From assembly GCA_024195585.1 (NCBI GenBank), contig SWBL01000612.1:1-16454 (forward strand): a stretch of 16,454 nucleotides of DNA. Reading direction: 5' to 3'. Within the stretch, counting starts at the first letter, position 1. Each line of letters opens with the position of its first letter. The notes under the pieces were generated by a model, which saw nothing but the letters and a program-made list of their open reading frames with translations, ran no database searches and was not told the DNA's origin. Position numbers and translations under genes: made by a program. Shown piece by piece: positions 1-9,236 of this stretch. This stretch comes from Aureobasidium sp. EXF-3400. Lineage: Eukaryota; Ascomycota; Dothideomycetes; Dothideales; Saccotheciaceae.

Positions 1-73
1 GGGCTAGCATGGTCGTACCCACAGTACTTGAAACTTGAAAGGCCTTACGATATCCAGGCCACCGAGCCGTGCA

Positions 74-2233
74 ATGCCTCATCCAACCCCGTCCAGCACC
101 TGTCCTCCTGCATCCACCGTCCACGCGCCCTTACAGCTGCCTTCGCCGCCGCCAGTTCTGACCCCCGTGCCCGACGAGCTGCGTGAAGGTCAAGATTTGC
201 TTTCGCCACGTGAACAGCAGCGAACCAAGCACGACAGCCTTACCACAGAAGACTCGGCGAGCCGATCTGCCGGCGTCATAACCAACTTGCACCCCCATCC
301 CGGCCCACCATCCGCCGGCGTTGTTCCTACTGCTGCTGCTGCTATTGCTGCAACTCCGCGTCAGCCCTCTCAGCATATTCGATTGACTTCGCTGGGTCGT
401 GTTGCTCCCACTGCTGCTCGCGAGTCTCCCGAATCACCCACACGCTCTTCTCCCCGCCTGTCGCAGGAGTCGCTGTCTTCGCTCGATTACCACCCCCGCC
501 GCCCGGGCCTCGACGACAAGCGAATCTCGCTAAACACTTTCCTCTCGGCCACCACTCCTCCCTGGGCTGTACAGGAATTCAACAATCGACAGAAGATGCA
601 TCAAACCTCGTCCCGTCTGCTGCGTCAGACTGACGATGACCGTCCGTTCACAAGAGTAAGTCTATTTGCCAAAACTCGCCATCTTCACTCGCTCACTGTG
701 AGTCTCTGTAGGATCTGAAGGATCTCTTCTCGACATTGATGGTCAGTCTGCCTCTGACACCCCATCGTGTCCGTTTCACCAAGGTCGAGCACACCTTCAC
801 CACCGACGAAGCTCTGACCAACCTTGGATCGCTCAAATTCTCCCAATCCAACCGCATGCCCGATCCGAAAGACCCCTCCAGAATTGTCACCACCACGACA
901 ACCACCACCTTCTCCATGGCCAAGGAGATGGCCCGCACCGTCTGCAACAGGTTCTCCGAAGCAAGGTTCGTCGAATCATTGGATGGCAAGACAGACTTCA
1001 GCTCGAGGAGTTCCGTGTGGCAGTTGACCCCCAAGGGTATGCGTGTCCTCACCCGCTTCTGCCAGCGCAATGGCATCCACCAACGCCATGTCAACGAACT
1101 GCTGGACTCGCCTCGCAACACTATGCAACTCGTCATCCTCGAACGTGTTCCCGAGAACGATAACATCAACATTGATCGCGGTACCATCGAGGTTGTTTTC
1201 AGAAGATTCTGTGGCGAGGAAGGCCCCAACCTCAAGAGCAGTCCCACTGCCGATTCCGAGTCGATACATGACTACGCAACTGGTCTGGTCGGCGTGCACA
1301 TGATGAGATCGCGCAAGCAGTTCGAGAAGGAGACCCCCTACATGTTTACTGGCAAGTCGGCTCTCGATTGGCTCATGGACTGCTGCATGGTCGTGAACAG
1401 GAAGGAGGCTTGTGATATTGCCCAGCAATTCATGGTACATCAATTGATCGTCAACTTGACCGAGGAGCGCAACTCGCCTGCTGCCTCCCGCTGGCAGCCC
1501 TTGAAGACAGCGCATTACGGCGTTACCGACAAGGGAATGAGAATTGCTGGCTGGGTCAGGAGTCCCAATGGATCTATCAACGGAGAGGCCGTCGTAGTCA
1601 AGCTCCCACCCGGTGTTGCTCGCGACTCCAATACCACCAGAATGTCACAGATCATCCACGATCCCGCCCAGCGCCTGGTGTTCCGCGAGTTCCTCCAGGA
1701 GACCCATTGCGAGGAAAACCTCACATTCTATCTCGAAGTTAGAAGCTTTTTGCTGGACTACAACTCCGCCAAGCGCTCAGTGCCTGCCCCTCGTCTGGAT
1801 CTCATCCGCGAGACCCTGGCTTCGGCGTACAGTAAGCTCACCTCACTAGTCTCTTGTCTTCAAATGAAACTAACCTTTGTGCAGGCTTGTACAATGCGTT
1901 CCTTGCCCCCGGTTCGCCATGTGAGCTCAACATTGACCACAACCTGCGTAACGCGCTTGCTAGCCGCATGACCCGCGCTGTAGGAGAGGACACCGAGATG
2001 ATTGCCAGCTTGGACGAGGTTGCCACTCTATTCGACCAGGCCCAGACTAGCGTGTTCAAGCTTATGGCCAGCGTAAGTCGTGCAGCATCCGCTCGTGAAA
2101 GTACGCAATGCTAACCATTGACTAGGATTCGGTGCCCAAGTTCAGCAGAGACCCCAAGTACATCAGGATGCTCGAGAACCGTACCAACTACGACCAGATG
2201 AACGCAGCCTTTTCGGCTGCATCAGTCTCGTAA
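74..2233 (+). CDS. flbA: FlbA/Sst2-type regulator of G-protein signalling (DEP-DEP-RGS)
   Basis: Exons read as 74-655, 712-1831, 1885-2072 and 2126-2233, giving 665 residues; all three introns are GT...AG and short (56, 53, 53 nt). Residues 1-190 are a Pro/Ser-rich disordered region. A first DEP-like domain lies at about 220-315, a second DEP domain at about 390-475 (motif YMFTGKSALDWLMD, ending GVTDKGMRIAGW), and an RGS domain at about 512-636 (RLVFREFLQETHCEENLTFY to SVFKLMASDSVPKF). The intron after 1831 falls inside the RGS domain and splicing restores it. In the family this protein is the GTPase-activating protein for the heterotrimeric G-alpha subunit (FadA in Aspergillus); it dampens vegetative-growth signalling and permits conidiation. 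A. nidulans FlbA is slightly longer (about 720 residues). ATG 74 is the first in-frame ATG after an in-frame stop at 29-31, but an AG at 56-57 could be an acceptor for an exon outside the window, so the N-terminus is uncertain. Confidence 0.93.
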
Positions 2234-3214
2234 TAGACACTGGACGACATCGACCATATCTAATAATCCCCATCTCGCCACCTTCAATACCCATTTTCTC
2301 ATCAATTTCGGTCACACCAGGAAGCTGCCGTCTCGGAAGATGAGATATGGCAAGACGACGTAATCGCCTCGTCGTACACAGACACGACGCAATCCGTGCC
2401 CGAAAGTATCTCTTACAGTCACGCCGCACATGATGAGGCGTGTCAGCTTTGGATATGAATTCTCCGAAAACGAACCTGGATAATCCTATCAACAGATGCC
2501 GCGCCGGACTGCCTCGTGTGGTTCTTTTCGAAGCCGTGGGTCAAAACCCGCGCTGTATTCATTTCTGGTCTTTTCATTCAGATAAAGGCATCAACAGGCG
2601 TCACAGGGTGCATAGCAGATCGGCGTTTTTTTCTGCTTTTGTTTTTGGACACATGGAGAGTGACAAGTAATTTGACGATGCTTTTTCATTCTCGTTCAGA
2701 TGGCTTTTTCATTTTTCAGTTTGTTTGTTTCATCTCTTATTTCATTTGCTATGGTTGCATTTCAACCTGGCTAGCAGCAGCGGCGGCAGAGCGAATGGCG
2801 GCACATTGACGATTCAGCGATTGCAAGGAGGACACGTCTGAAGGAAGGACATCGATGCAAGCACGAGACTGCGCACAGAACTGTAGAAGTACCAATAGCA
2901 TGACACATCTACCAAGACTGCTTTATCTTATTATCATATGCTTGTTCCATATTAAGAGCTGGCCAGAGTGAATTGTACGGCTACACGGTAAAGAGGAAGA
3001 GCCGCAAGGTTCAATTGATTCCAGCGGGTGGCTGCCATGCTTTGAGCACGCTTTGGGCGCGTTTCCAACAAACGCCAACGCGTCTTCCAAGTGCCTGGTG
3101 AATCATTGTCAACAGTAATATCGAATCAAGCAAACTCGGAGTTTTTATGATAGCAAGCGCATTGGTGACAGCTGCGATTACTTCCAGAAGACATCATCGA
3201 CTATAGCACAAGTC
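2234..3214. other. Intergenic region: flbA 3' UTR and CHK1 promoter
   Basis: This stretch of nearly 1 kb has no supportable gene. The first part (to about 2760) becomes T-rich, as expected of a 3' UTR. The second half should hold the CHK1 promoter and leader. It contains a perfect ACGCGT box at 3078-3083, a second CGCGT core at 3058-3062, and a 19-codon upstream ORF at 3147-3206. Short open frames at 2440-2809 are low-complexity translations of T-rich sequence and look non-coding. Confidence 0.6.
3078..3083. promoter_or_regulatory. MluI cell-cycle box (ACGCGT) upstream of CHK1
   Basis: ACGCGT is the binding core of MBF/SBF-type APSES transcription factors, which drive G1/S genes in fungi. 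This copy lies about 130 nt before the CHK1 start codon, and a second CGCGT core is 15-20 nt upstream (3058-3062). Position and spacing fit a promoter element. A 6-mer is expected by chance about four times in a window of this size and occurs three times, so function is inferred only. Confidence 0.35.
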
Positions 3215-4954
3215 ATGGGCGTCCCGCCGGGTGTAAGTGACTGGTCTAACGAATGTTTGCACAAGACATTTTCCTCTAACGCGTTCTACAGTCGCAAGCA
3301 GCTCCACTTCCGAGCAATCTGCCCTTTCGGCTCGTCTCCAAGACAATTGGATCCGGCGCATATGCAGCGTGCGTACTCAATATGAATTTGCATGACGAGT
3401 CACTGACAACTGATTGCCAACAGCATTCGCAAGGCCGTACCCAAGGACAAGCCGAAACCCGTCATCGCCGTCAAGTTTATCAACAAAGAGCATGCCTTTA
3501 AGGTAGGCCGACTACGGCCTAAGCAGATTGAGCTCGAGATCAGTCTGCATGACCAGGTGTCGGGCCACGCCAACATCATCCGCTTCCTGTCGCACGGCGA
3601 CGATCAATCATGGGTCTGGATCGCTATGGAGTTGGCCGAGGGCGGCGACTTGTTTGACAAGATCGAGGCCGACGAGGGTGTGGGAGAGGACATTGCCCAC
3701 TTCTACTTCAAGCAGCTCGTCAATGCCATCGCCTGGTGCCATGGCAAGGGTGTCGCCCATAGAGACATCAAGCCCGAGAACATGCTACTGACGGCCAATG
3801 GCGACCTGAAGCTGGCTGACTTTGGCCTTGCCACGGCCTTCCTCAACCCAAAGACTGGAGACTCGAAGATGTGCGGCCTGGTCTGCGGCAGTCCGCCCTA
3901 TATCGCCCCTGAGATAATCCAAGTCGGTCACGCGAATCAAAAGAGAAAGCATGGCGAGGGCAAGTTTGGCTACAGTCCTAATCTCTCGGACATCTGGAGC
4001 TGCGCCATTGTGTTGTTTGTGCTGTTGGTTGGCAATACACCCTGGGACCAGCCCGAGCCGCGTAAGAGCGAGGAGTTCTACCATTTCTGCGAAACCCAGG
4101 GCCGCCCTGAAGACGACCTCTGGGACAAGATACCCTCGGAAGCCTTGAGTCTGCTTCGAGGCATGCTCAAGGTCGACGTAACAGAGCGCTTCAAGCTGAA
4201 CGACATCCGCATCCATTCATGGTACACGCGCCCGAACAAGTTCATGAATTCAAAAGGCACCGTCTCCGACTCGGTTAGCCTGGCCACCAACATGATCGAG
4301 CGCCTACACATCGACTTCACTACCGTAACCGACTCGCAAAGCCAGAATCAACCCAAACAAGTCGAATCACAGCCCGCACCCGCCCTCATGTCCACACAAC
4401 CCATCACCCCAGCCTTCGACCAACCATTCGAATGGGAAGCTCCACCACGACTGGCAGGCCTCACAGCTTCCCAACCAGTAACAGCACACGACTCTTCCCG
4501 CGTCGCCATGACTCACGACCTCATAGCCGCTCAGCTCTCGCAAGAACCGCACATGACCCAGTTCAGCCAGAACCACAGCGTACCTCTATCTCTAACACAG
4601 AATGCACGCCGCTTCCGTGACATTGTACCCGCGCAATCGCTCGCCCGCTTCTACTCATACCAAGCATTGCCTCAGCTGTTGGGTACCATTCGCAGCGCTC
4701 TGCACACACTCAATGTACCCATCCCTGCCGCCGCTCCTGCCGACGACAAGGCAAAACAAGCCCATGTTCGCATCCGCATGGTCGATGGTCGCAAGCAAGG
4801 ACTCAGCGGTAATGTGGTGCTCGAGTCCATTGCTGAAGATGGTCTTGTTGAAGTCAGATTCGTCAAGGCCAAGGGCGATCCACTCGAGTGGCGCAGGTTG
4901 TTCAAGCGGGTTGCTGTGCTCTGTCGCGATGCGATTCTCATGCCTAGGGAGTAA
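3215..4954 (+). CDS. chk1: Checkpoint serine/threonine kinase Chk1
   Basis: Exons 3215-3232, 3292-3368 and 3424-4954 (introns 59 and 55 nt) give 541 residues. The start is MGVPPG, spliced to a kinase domain that begins at about residue 15. Visible kinase elements are the glycine loop GSGAYA, catalytic lysine K49 (VIAVKF), the catalytic loop HRDIKPEN with D146, DFG with D164, and the activation/P+1 segment CGSPPYIAPEI. LFVLLVGNTPWDQP and LLRGMLKVDVTERF are typical of Chk1. A Gln/Pro-rich linker (about 270-410) leads to a C-terminal KA1-like regulatory domain (about 415-541, containing VRIRMVDGRKQGLSGNVV). Chk1 is activated by ATR/Mec1-family kinases after DNA damage or replication stress, and restrains mitosis through Cdc25/Wee1. 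The kinase domain continues in frame through the GT at 3503, so no further intron is needed. The 18-nt first coding exon is unusually short. Confidence 0.95.
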
Positions 4955-5209
4955 GAGATTCGTTGCTGTCGTTTGGCATTGCCCTTATTCAGGCCCCCTC
5001 TTGTGGTCGTTTCTTCTTTTGTTGTTCCCTTCTTCCCGCATCTCCATGGCGAGGTTTACTTTTTGCACTATTCTCGGATACCTTGTTGGATGTCTGCCCT
5101 CTTCTTGGCCATTCATCACCGAGAACACCTTTTCAATTTCTTCTTTTTGAACCTTTTTAATCATTCACGCCCGTTGTTGGAAAGAGTCATGAGCACACTG
5201 ATATTTTCG

Positions 5210-5246
5210 TTTCTTTCTTTCTTTCTTCCTTTCTCTTTTCTCTCCT
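5210..5246. repeat. TTTC microsatellite in a pyrimidine tract
   Basis: Four tandem TTTC units (5210-5225) continue into an uninterrupted C/T run to about 5246. It lies about 255 nt after the CHK1 stop codon, probably in or just beyond its 3' UTR. Confidence 0.7.
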
Positions 5247-5757
5247 GTTTGAGAGGTTCATCATAAGGGGCCAAATAACGAGGTTCGGGGTACGGTTTAC
5301 GGTAAATGAGGAGGAAGAAATCAAAAGGACTGAGTGGAGTATGGTGGGAAGGAAACCCCGGGAAATGACACTATACCCCCTTTACTTGTAATGTTAAACT
5401 TCCGTTACTACCAGTTCTTGTTCCTTCCGTCATGGTTTGGTTTCGTTTCTTTCGCTGTTTGCACTTGATGCTGTCCTGTTCTGTCTGTTATTGCTTCCTC
5501 TTCGTGATGAGAAGTCAAACACTATAAATATTGCGAGCGTTTATGAGAGGAGATCTCTACCGCAAACTCAATATGTCTATAGTAAAGCATAGCAAACCGG
5601 AAGAACAAGAATGGAACAGAGGAAGAGCAACTCACGTAGGCAGAGCGAGCGAGGAAATTACTTCCACTCACGAGAAACGAGAAGAACCTATTCATTCGTG
5701 AGCAAAGTACACTTCTTGATATCAGAGGAACACAATGCAAGCATTGATCAATATCGC

Positions 5758-5783
5758 ATATCGAGCACACATATCGAGCACAC
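5758..5783. repeat. Two perfect tandem copies of a 13-bp unit
   Basis: The unit ATATCGAGCACAC occurs twice without a gap in non-coding sequence. This looks like a slippage duplication; no function is suggested. Confidence 0.8.
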
Positions 5784-6311
5784 GAGGAATAGTCAAGACA
5801 TATACATGGAACTCGGGGATGGTACACACAAAGGTCGACGGTTTGATCGACGTAGGCAAGGAAACAGAGATGGAACCACGATGAAGCAAGTATATAGGGA
5901 ATGGTTCACACGTTGTCACAGGGATGTAAAGTAAAGAAACAAAACTCAACACTTATGCATTCTGCATCTTTGATTGCCTTTTGACACTCTGCGCAAGTCA
6001 CAGACGAAGACGAAGTAAAGATGTAAATGCCCAAGACGTGGGAAGTGAGTTTATAGGGTATTAACTTTTCGATTGGGATTGATTTGTAGTCACCGATTAT
6101 GGTGACACTAAAAGCTATATAGAGTATCAAAAATAAGAGGGGAAGTGTTCAAAAAGGAGGGTATGTAAGAGACCACAAAAGGTCGAAATAGAAATCTCAA
6201 TCGCTCGCTCGCTTCGCTTTCATTATAAGAATAAGACCAAGGAATGGGAGAACCTCAGGAAACACCCAGTCATGCAATTTTGAAGAAACCCGAAAAAGGT
6301 CAACACGCTCA

Positions 6312-7397
6312 TTAGAAGTTGGATGCTGTGTTGATCTGGCCGCTACCGCCGTGGTAGCGGGCTAGCGGGGGCTCGTTCTTCTCAGTCATGAGGCTTTCAT
6401 GTGGTTGCGGGCCCATCACATCGTCGTCATCCATTCTGGGGCCCTTTGCACGGCGGCGTCCCCACATGCGCCAGGCAACGAGAGCAAGGCCGCCAAGCAG
6501 GATAGCACCACCAATACCTCCGACAACGCCTCCAATAATACTCTTGGTTGAAGAGCTAAGACCACCGCCACTGCTTCCGCTGCTGCCGTTGTCGTTCAAT
6601 GAGGGCGAGATGGTTGCAGTCGCATAACCAGTGGTGGATGCAATAACCTCCTCGGTAGGAACAGCAGTTGTAACACTGCTGCCACCAATGACTGTAACAA
6701 TAGTGGTTGTGTAACGGTGAGTCGACGACGAAACGAGGGCAGTGGTGACGGTAGTAGCCTTGTTCACGGTCGAGAGGTTGATAGTGCTGGCAGAGGATCC
6801 GGAACCGATGACAACGATTTCAGAAGAGGTTGCCTTAGACGACTTGCTGGATGTTGTCTTTGTGCTCTGACCAGAGGATGCGCGAGAAGAGGCAGCGGAA
6901 GAGCCAGAGGAAGCAGCGGAAGACGAAGAAGCAGCAGCAGAAGTCTGGCTAGCAGAAGAGCTGTCTACCGAAGAAGAGGGGGCAGCCGAGCTGGTGGTCT
7001 CAACGACGGCGGAGGTGGCGGATGAAGATGGGGCTTCTGACGAGGTGGTGGGCTGGCTAGTAGGAGTTGTTTCTGAAGTCGAGGCAGGAGCCTCGCTAGT
7101 GGTAGGAGCCTGTGATGACGTAGGGGTAGTTGTTGTCGAAGGAGGCTCGCTGGTCGTGGTCGGCGGTGCGGAGGAAGTCGTTTCGGGGACTGTCGAGGAT
7201 GTCGTGGGAGCGGCCGACGACGTGGAACTGTCAACGACGGCAGAAGAGGATGTCTGCGCCGCCGAAGAAGTGCTAGCCCCTGTGCCGACGAGAGAATTTT
7301 GACGCTTCAGCATCCATGGCAAGCTGTTCGCATTTACTGTCGCGAAAACCATGATGAGAGCGAAGAGTAGTGCGATAAGGCTCGGTGAGCGCGCCAT
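6312..7397 (-). CDS. Ser/Thr-rich single-pass cell-surface protein (Mid2/Wsc-like)
   Basis: Single exon, 361 residues from the ATG at 7397. An in-frame ATG at 7409 would add four residues, but 7397 has the better context (ACAATGG) and puts the start directly on the signal peptide. Residues 1-24 form a hydrophobic signal peptide. A KR pair at 31-32 resembles a Kex2 site. Residues 40-195 are almost only Ser, Thr, Ala and Pro, as in heavily O-mannosylated stalks, and there are two N-glycosylation sequons (NLS, NGS). A Ser/Gly linker leads to a transmembrane helix at about 286-308 (GGVVGGIGGAILLGGLALVA), then a basic stop-transfer WGRRRAK and a 45-residue acidic cytoplasmic tail. This layout matches fungal cell-wall stress sensors that feed the Rho1/PKC integrity pathway. 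No cysteine-rich WSC domain is present, so it is closer to Mid2 type. Function is inferred from architecture. Confidence 0.85.
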   Translation of the reverse strand: MARSPSLIALLFALIMVFATVNANSLPWMLKRQNSLVGTGASTSSAAQTSSSAVVDSSTSSAAPTTSSTVPETTSSAPPTTTSEPPSTTTTPTSSQAPTTSEAPASTSETTPTSQPTTSSEAPSSSATSAVVETTSSAAPSSSVDSSSASQTSAAASSSSAASSGSSAASSRASSGQSTKTTSSKSSKATSSEIVVIGSGSSASTINLSTVNKATTVTTALVSSSTHRYTTTIVTVIGGSSVTTAVPTEEVIASTTGYATATISPSLNDNGSSGSSGGGLSSSTKSIIGGVVGGIGGAILLGGLALVAWRMWGRRRAKGPRMDDDDVMGPQPHESLMTEKNEPPLARYHGGSGQINTASNF

Positions 7398-8264
7398 TGT
7401 ATGCGACATGCAGAAGGGTAGTTGCTAGCTGCAGGATATAGGAGCTGCCGATCGAACGAACGAGAAATGTCTATCCAAGTGACTGCCTGGGGGTCAGATA
7501 CTAATGTCGCGGATCGCAAGGGCCGTTGGGAAGTCTGTCAACGGCGGTCGTGTGCTGAGTGGCTATTTATACGTGGCCAGCAATAAGGGGTATCTCTGTA
7601 CAAGTTGCGATGCGGAATACGTGTAAGAGCGATGATAAAAACGAGTGAAAGAAGAGCAAGAGAACAGCAACGAAGAAAATCAAAAGCGTATGTACGGAGC
7701 GAACGGCAGGTACATGTGCAAGTAGGGTTGGGAAGCGACGATGATGTTCAGACTTTGTCACCTGAGAAAGGCTAATGTTAGAACGCCGCGTTGAGCTATC
7801 CTCAGATCTGCCTAGCCTCCGTCTCGGAACCCTTGTCTTCCTGCATCCTCCATCGGCCTCGCCTGTCGATCTGGTGTTACGCAGCCTTTCATATGCCATT
7901 TCGGCGAATAACAACTGCGAAAATGGAAAGAGCCTTTACTGCGGCTCGTGTTCCAATACTCTGTACCAATATTCTCCGGTCAAGACTGCTTGGCTGACTG
8001 CCTTGTCAAAACAACGAGGGTCTTATCCCCACTACTCGGAGCAGTTCCCTGTAGCAGAACCTGGAGCGAGCTTTCCGCAGCAACACGATACGCCGCGCGC
8101 CCCTAGAGCTGACGCCTGCTTGCTCTCAAATCATCTAGTCGTCTCGGATCGCGCAACATGTTTGAGTGAAGGTTTGATGCTCTTTGCATTTGCTCAACTA
8201 AACTATTCGTACACATTTCATCAAGTCGTCTCGTGGGTATCGCATCGTCAACTGCTCCTCAACT
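7398..8264. other. Intergenic region upstream of the surface-protein gene
   Basis: It holds the promoter and leader of the gene ending at 7397 and, at its far end, the 3' UTR of the gene ending at 8265. A TATA box is visible at 7564-7571. An ATG-started + strand open frame at 7775-8407 crosses most of the region and runs antisense into the next gene; I see no domain in it and do not call it. Confidence 0.55.
7564..7571 (-). promoter_or_regulatory. TATA box for the surface-protein gene
   Basis: On the minus strand this reads TATAAATA, an exact match to the TATA consensus, about 165 nt upstream of the chosen start codon. A CACGT half-site abuts it on the upstream side. Distance and orientation fit a core promoter with a leader of roughly 100-130 nt. 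Confidence 0.5.
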
Positions 8265-8747
8265 CTAATAGGTACGCGTGTAATGCGAGCCTTTGCCGTC
8301 AGTTCCATTCATTCTGCGGGTTCCAGCTCCCTGCAACAACTGTCAGCTACTGCACGCAAAATGCATGCGTCTGTTGGGACTCACCTTCACACCAGGCTTG
8401 CCTGTAACAGTGCCCTTGAGATTCATCATGGCGCCGCTGACTTTGTCGCCCATCGTGGGCTTGCGCTTCTGCACTCTGGTAGCTCCAGTTGTGGTGCCTG
8501 TGGTGCGATGGCTTGTCGTGTGTCTCGTGCTCGATCCAACTCCTCTGCTGGCTGTAGTGCCAGTATGATGGCTGGTGGGGTGGCTGGCACCGACTTCCTT
8601 TTTGGTCGTCGTTGTCGTGTGACTTCCGGTGATTGGGTTGGTCGAGTGCTTGGTAGTGGTTGTGGTGGTGCGGTTGTTGCCCTTCAGGCGTCCCAAGAGA
8701 GAGGGCTTGCTGGCAGTTGTCGTGTTTGCTGATCTTGTGAAAGCCAT
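8265..8747 (-). CDS. Small basic Thr/His-rich protein with conserved-looking C-terminal tail
   Basis: Two exons, 8747-8385 and 8330-8265, give 142 residues. The 54-nt intron has a GTGAGT donor, a GCTGAC branch site and a TTGCAG acceptor. Without splicing, the frame runs into the intron and ends in an unrelated tail. With splicing it ends GAGTRRMNGTDGKGS followed by HYTRTY. Residues 25-95 are low-complexity Thr, Ser, His and Gly. Residues 95-121 (KRKPTMGDKVSGAMMNLKG then GKPGVK) plus the spliced tail resemble a short motif I recall from uncharacterised fungal proteins (MGDKVSGAM...GTRRMxGTDG). There is no signal peptide or membrane segment, and the net charge is strongly positive. The function is unknown. 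A nucleic-acid-binding or stress-related disordered protein is possible but unproven. Confidence 0.82.
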
Positions 8748-8761
8748 GATGGAATATTACT

Positions 8762-8783
8762 GAGGTATCGAGGTAATGAGGTA
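8762..8783. repeat. Three GAGGTA boxes at exact 8-bp spacing
   Basis: GAGGTA begins at 8762, 8770 and 8778, with different dinucleotides between the copies. It lies 15-36 nt upstream of the minus-strand start codon at 8747 (TACCTC on that strand), and an inverted copy lies at 8854-8859. This could be a protein-binding array or part of the 5' UTR. Confidence 0.5.
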
Positions 8784-9214
8784 TGTCAGGCAAGTTTGAA
8801 TGTGTATGAATTGGGACTGGCAACACAGTCGCGAGCATGCTTCATATATGCAATACCTCGAAGGTGATTCAACCCTGTAGAGAATGACGAGCCAGCCACA
8901 TGACAGTATCAGGCACATTCACAAACTGGATTCTGGTCAAGTTGGTATAGCAAGCGATGCATGGCACGTCATATTGTAGATCTGTTGATAGTCGAAATGT
9001 GCTCCGAGTGTTGCAAGGGTCCATGTAATAGGCTAGCATATCTCTGGAATCTATCAAAAGTTGGCATAAAACTTGGTTGTGTTCAAGGCCAAGCTGGATG
9101 CCAGCAGATCCGACGTCACCGCCAATTCACCATTTGCACTTGGAAAGACGCGCTCGCGAGCGTCGGAGATTGTGAAGAAATTGTTGTAGCGATGCCAGTG
9201 TCGCGAACATATAG

Positions 9215-9236
9215 CATCTAAAGTTTAGATTAGATG
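9215..9236. repeat. Nested inverted repeat upstream of the F-box-like gene
   Basis: Two overlapping palindromes share this 22-nt block: ATCTAAA-G-TTTAGAT (9216-9230) and CATCTAA-N8-TTAGATG (9215-9221 with 9230-9236). It sits about 190 nt before the F-box-like start codon. It could be a dimeric transcription-factor site. Confidence 0.5.

Larger units (their letters stand above)
4955..6311. other. Long convergent intergenic region
   Basis: This 1.36 kb stretch lies between the 3' ends of CHK1 (+) and the surface-protein gene (-). The first 300 nt are pyrimidine-rich, with TTTC repeated four times at 5210-5225. From about 5270 on it is AT-rich and purine-rich on the + strand. Open frames at 5522-5827 (-), 5611-5934 (+) and 5906-6130 (-) have no recognisable domains, and their composition follows the local base bias. 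I see two 3' UTRs and spacer, and no gene I can support. Confidence 0.6.

Noticed and set aside
693..1515. Minus-strand open frames opposite the flbA-like gene
   Set aside because: They are antisense to the conserved DEP domains, whose codons explain the sequence; the translations have no domain.
5522..5934. Open frames on both strands in the long convergent intergenic region
   Set aside because: No domains, no splice support, and composition mirrors local base bias.
6717..7302. Plus-strand and alternative minus frames in the Ser/Thr-rich gene
   Set aside because: Low-complexity codon repeats keep several frames open; the translations are simple Arg/Gly-, Val/Glu- or Pro/Arg-rich runs.
7775..8407. 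ATG-started 210-codon open frame on the + strand
   Set aside because: It runs antisense across the 3' exon and intron of the well-supported Thr/His-rich gene, has no recognisable domain, and its composition is rich in Ser, Cys and Leu like a chance frame.
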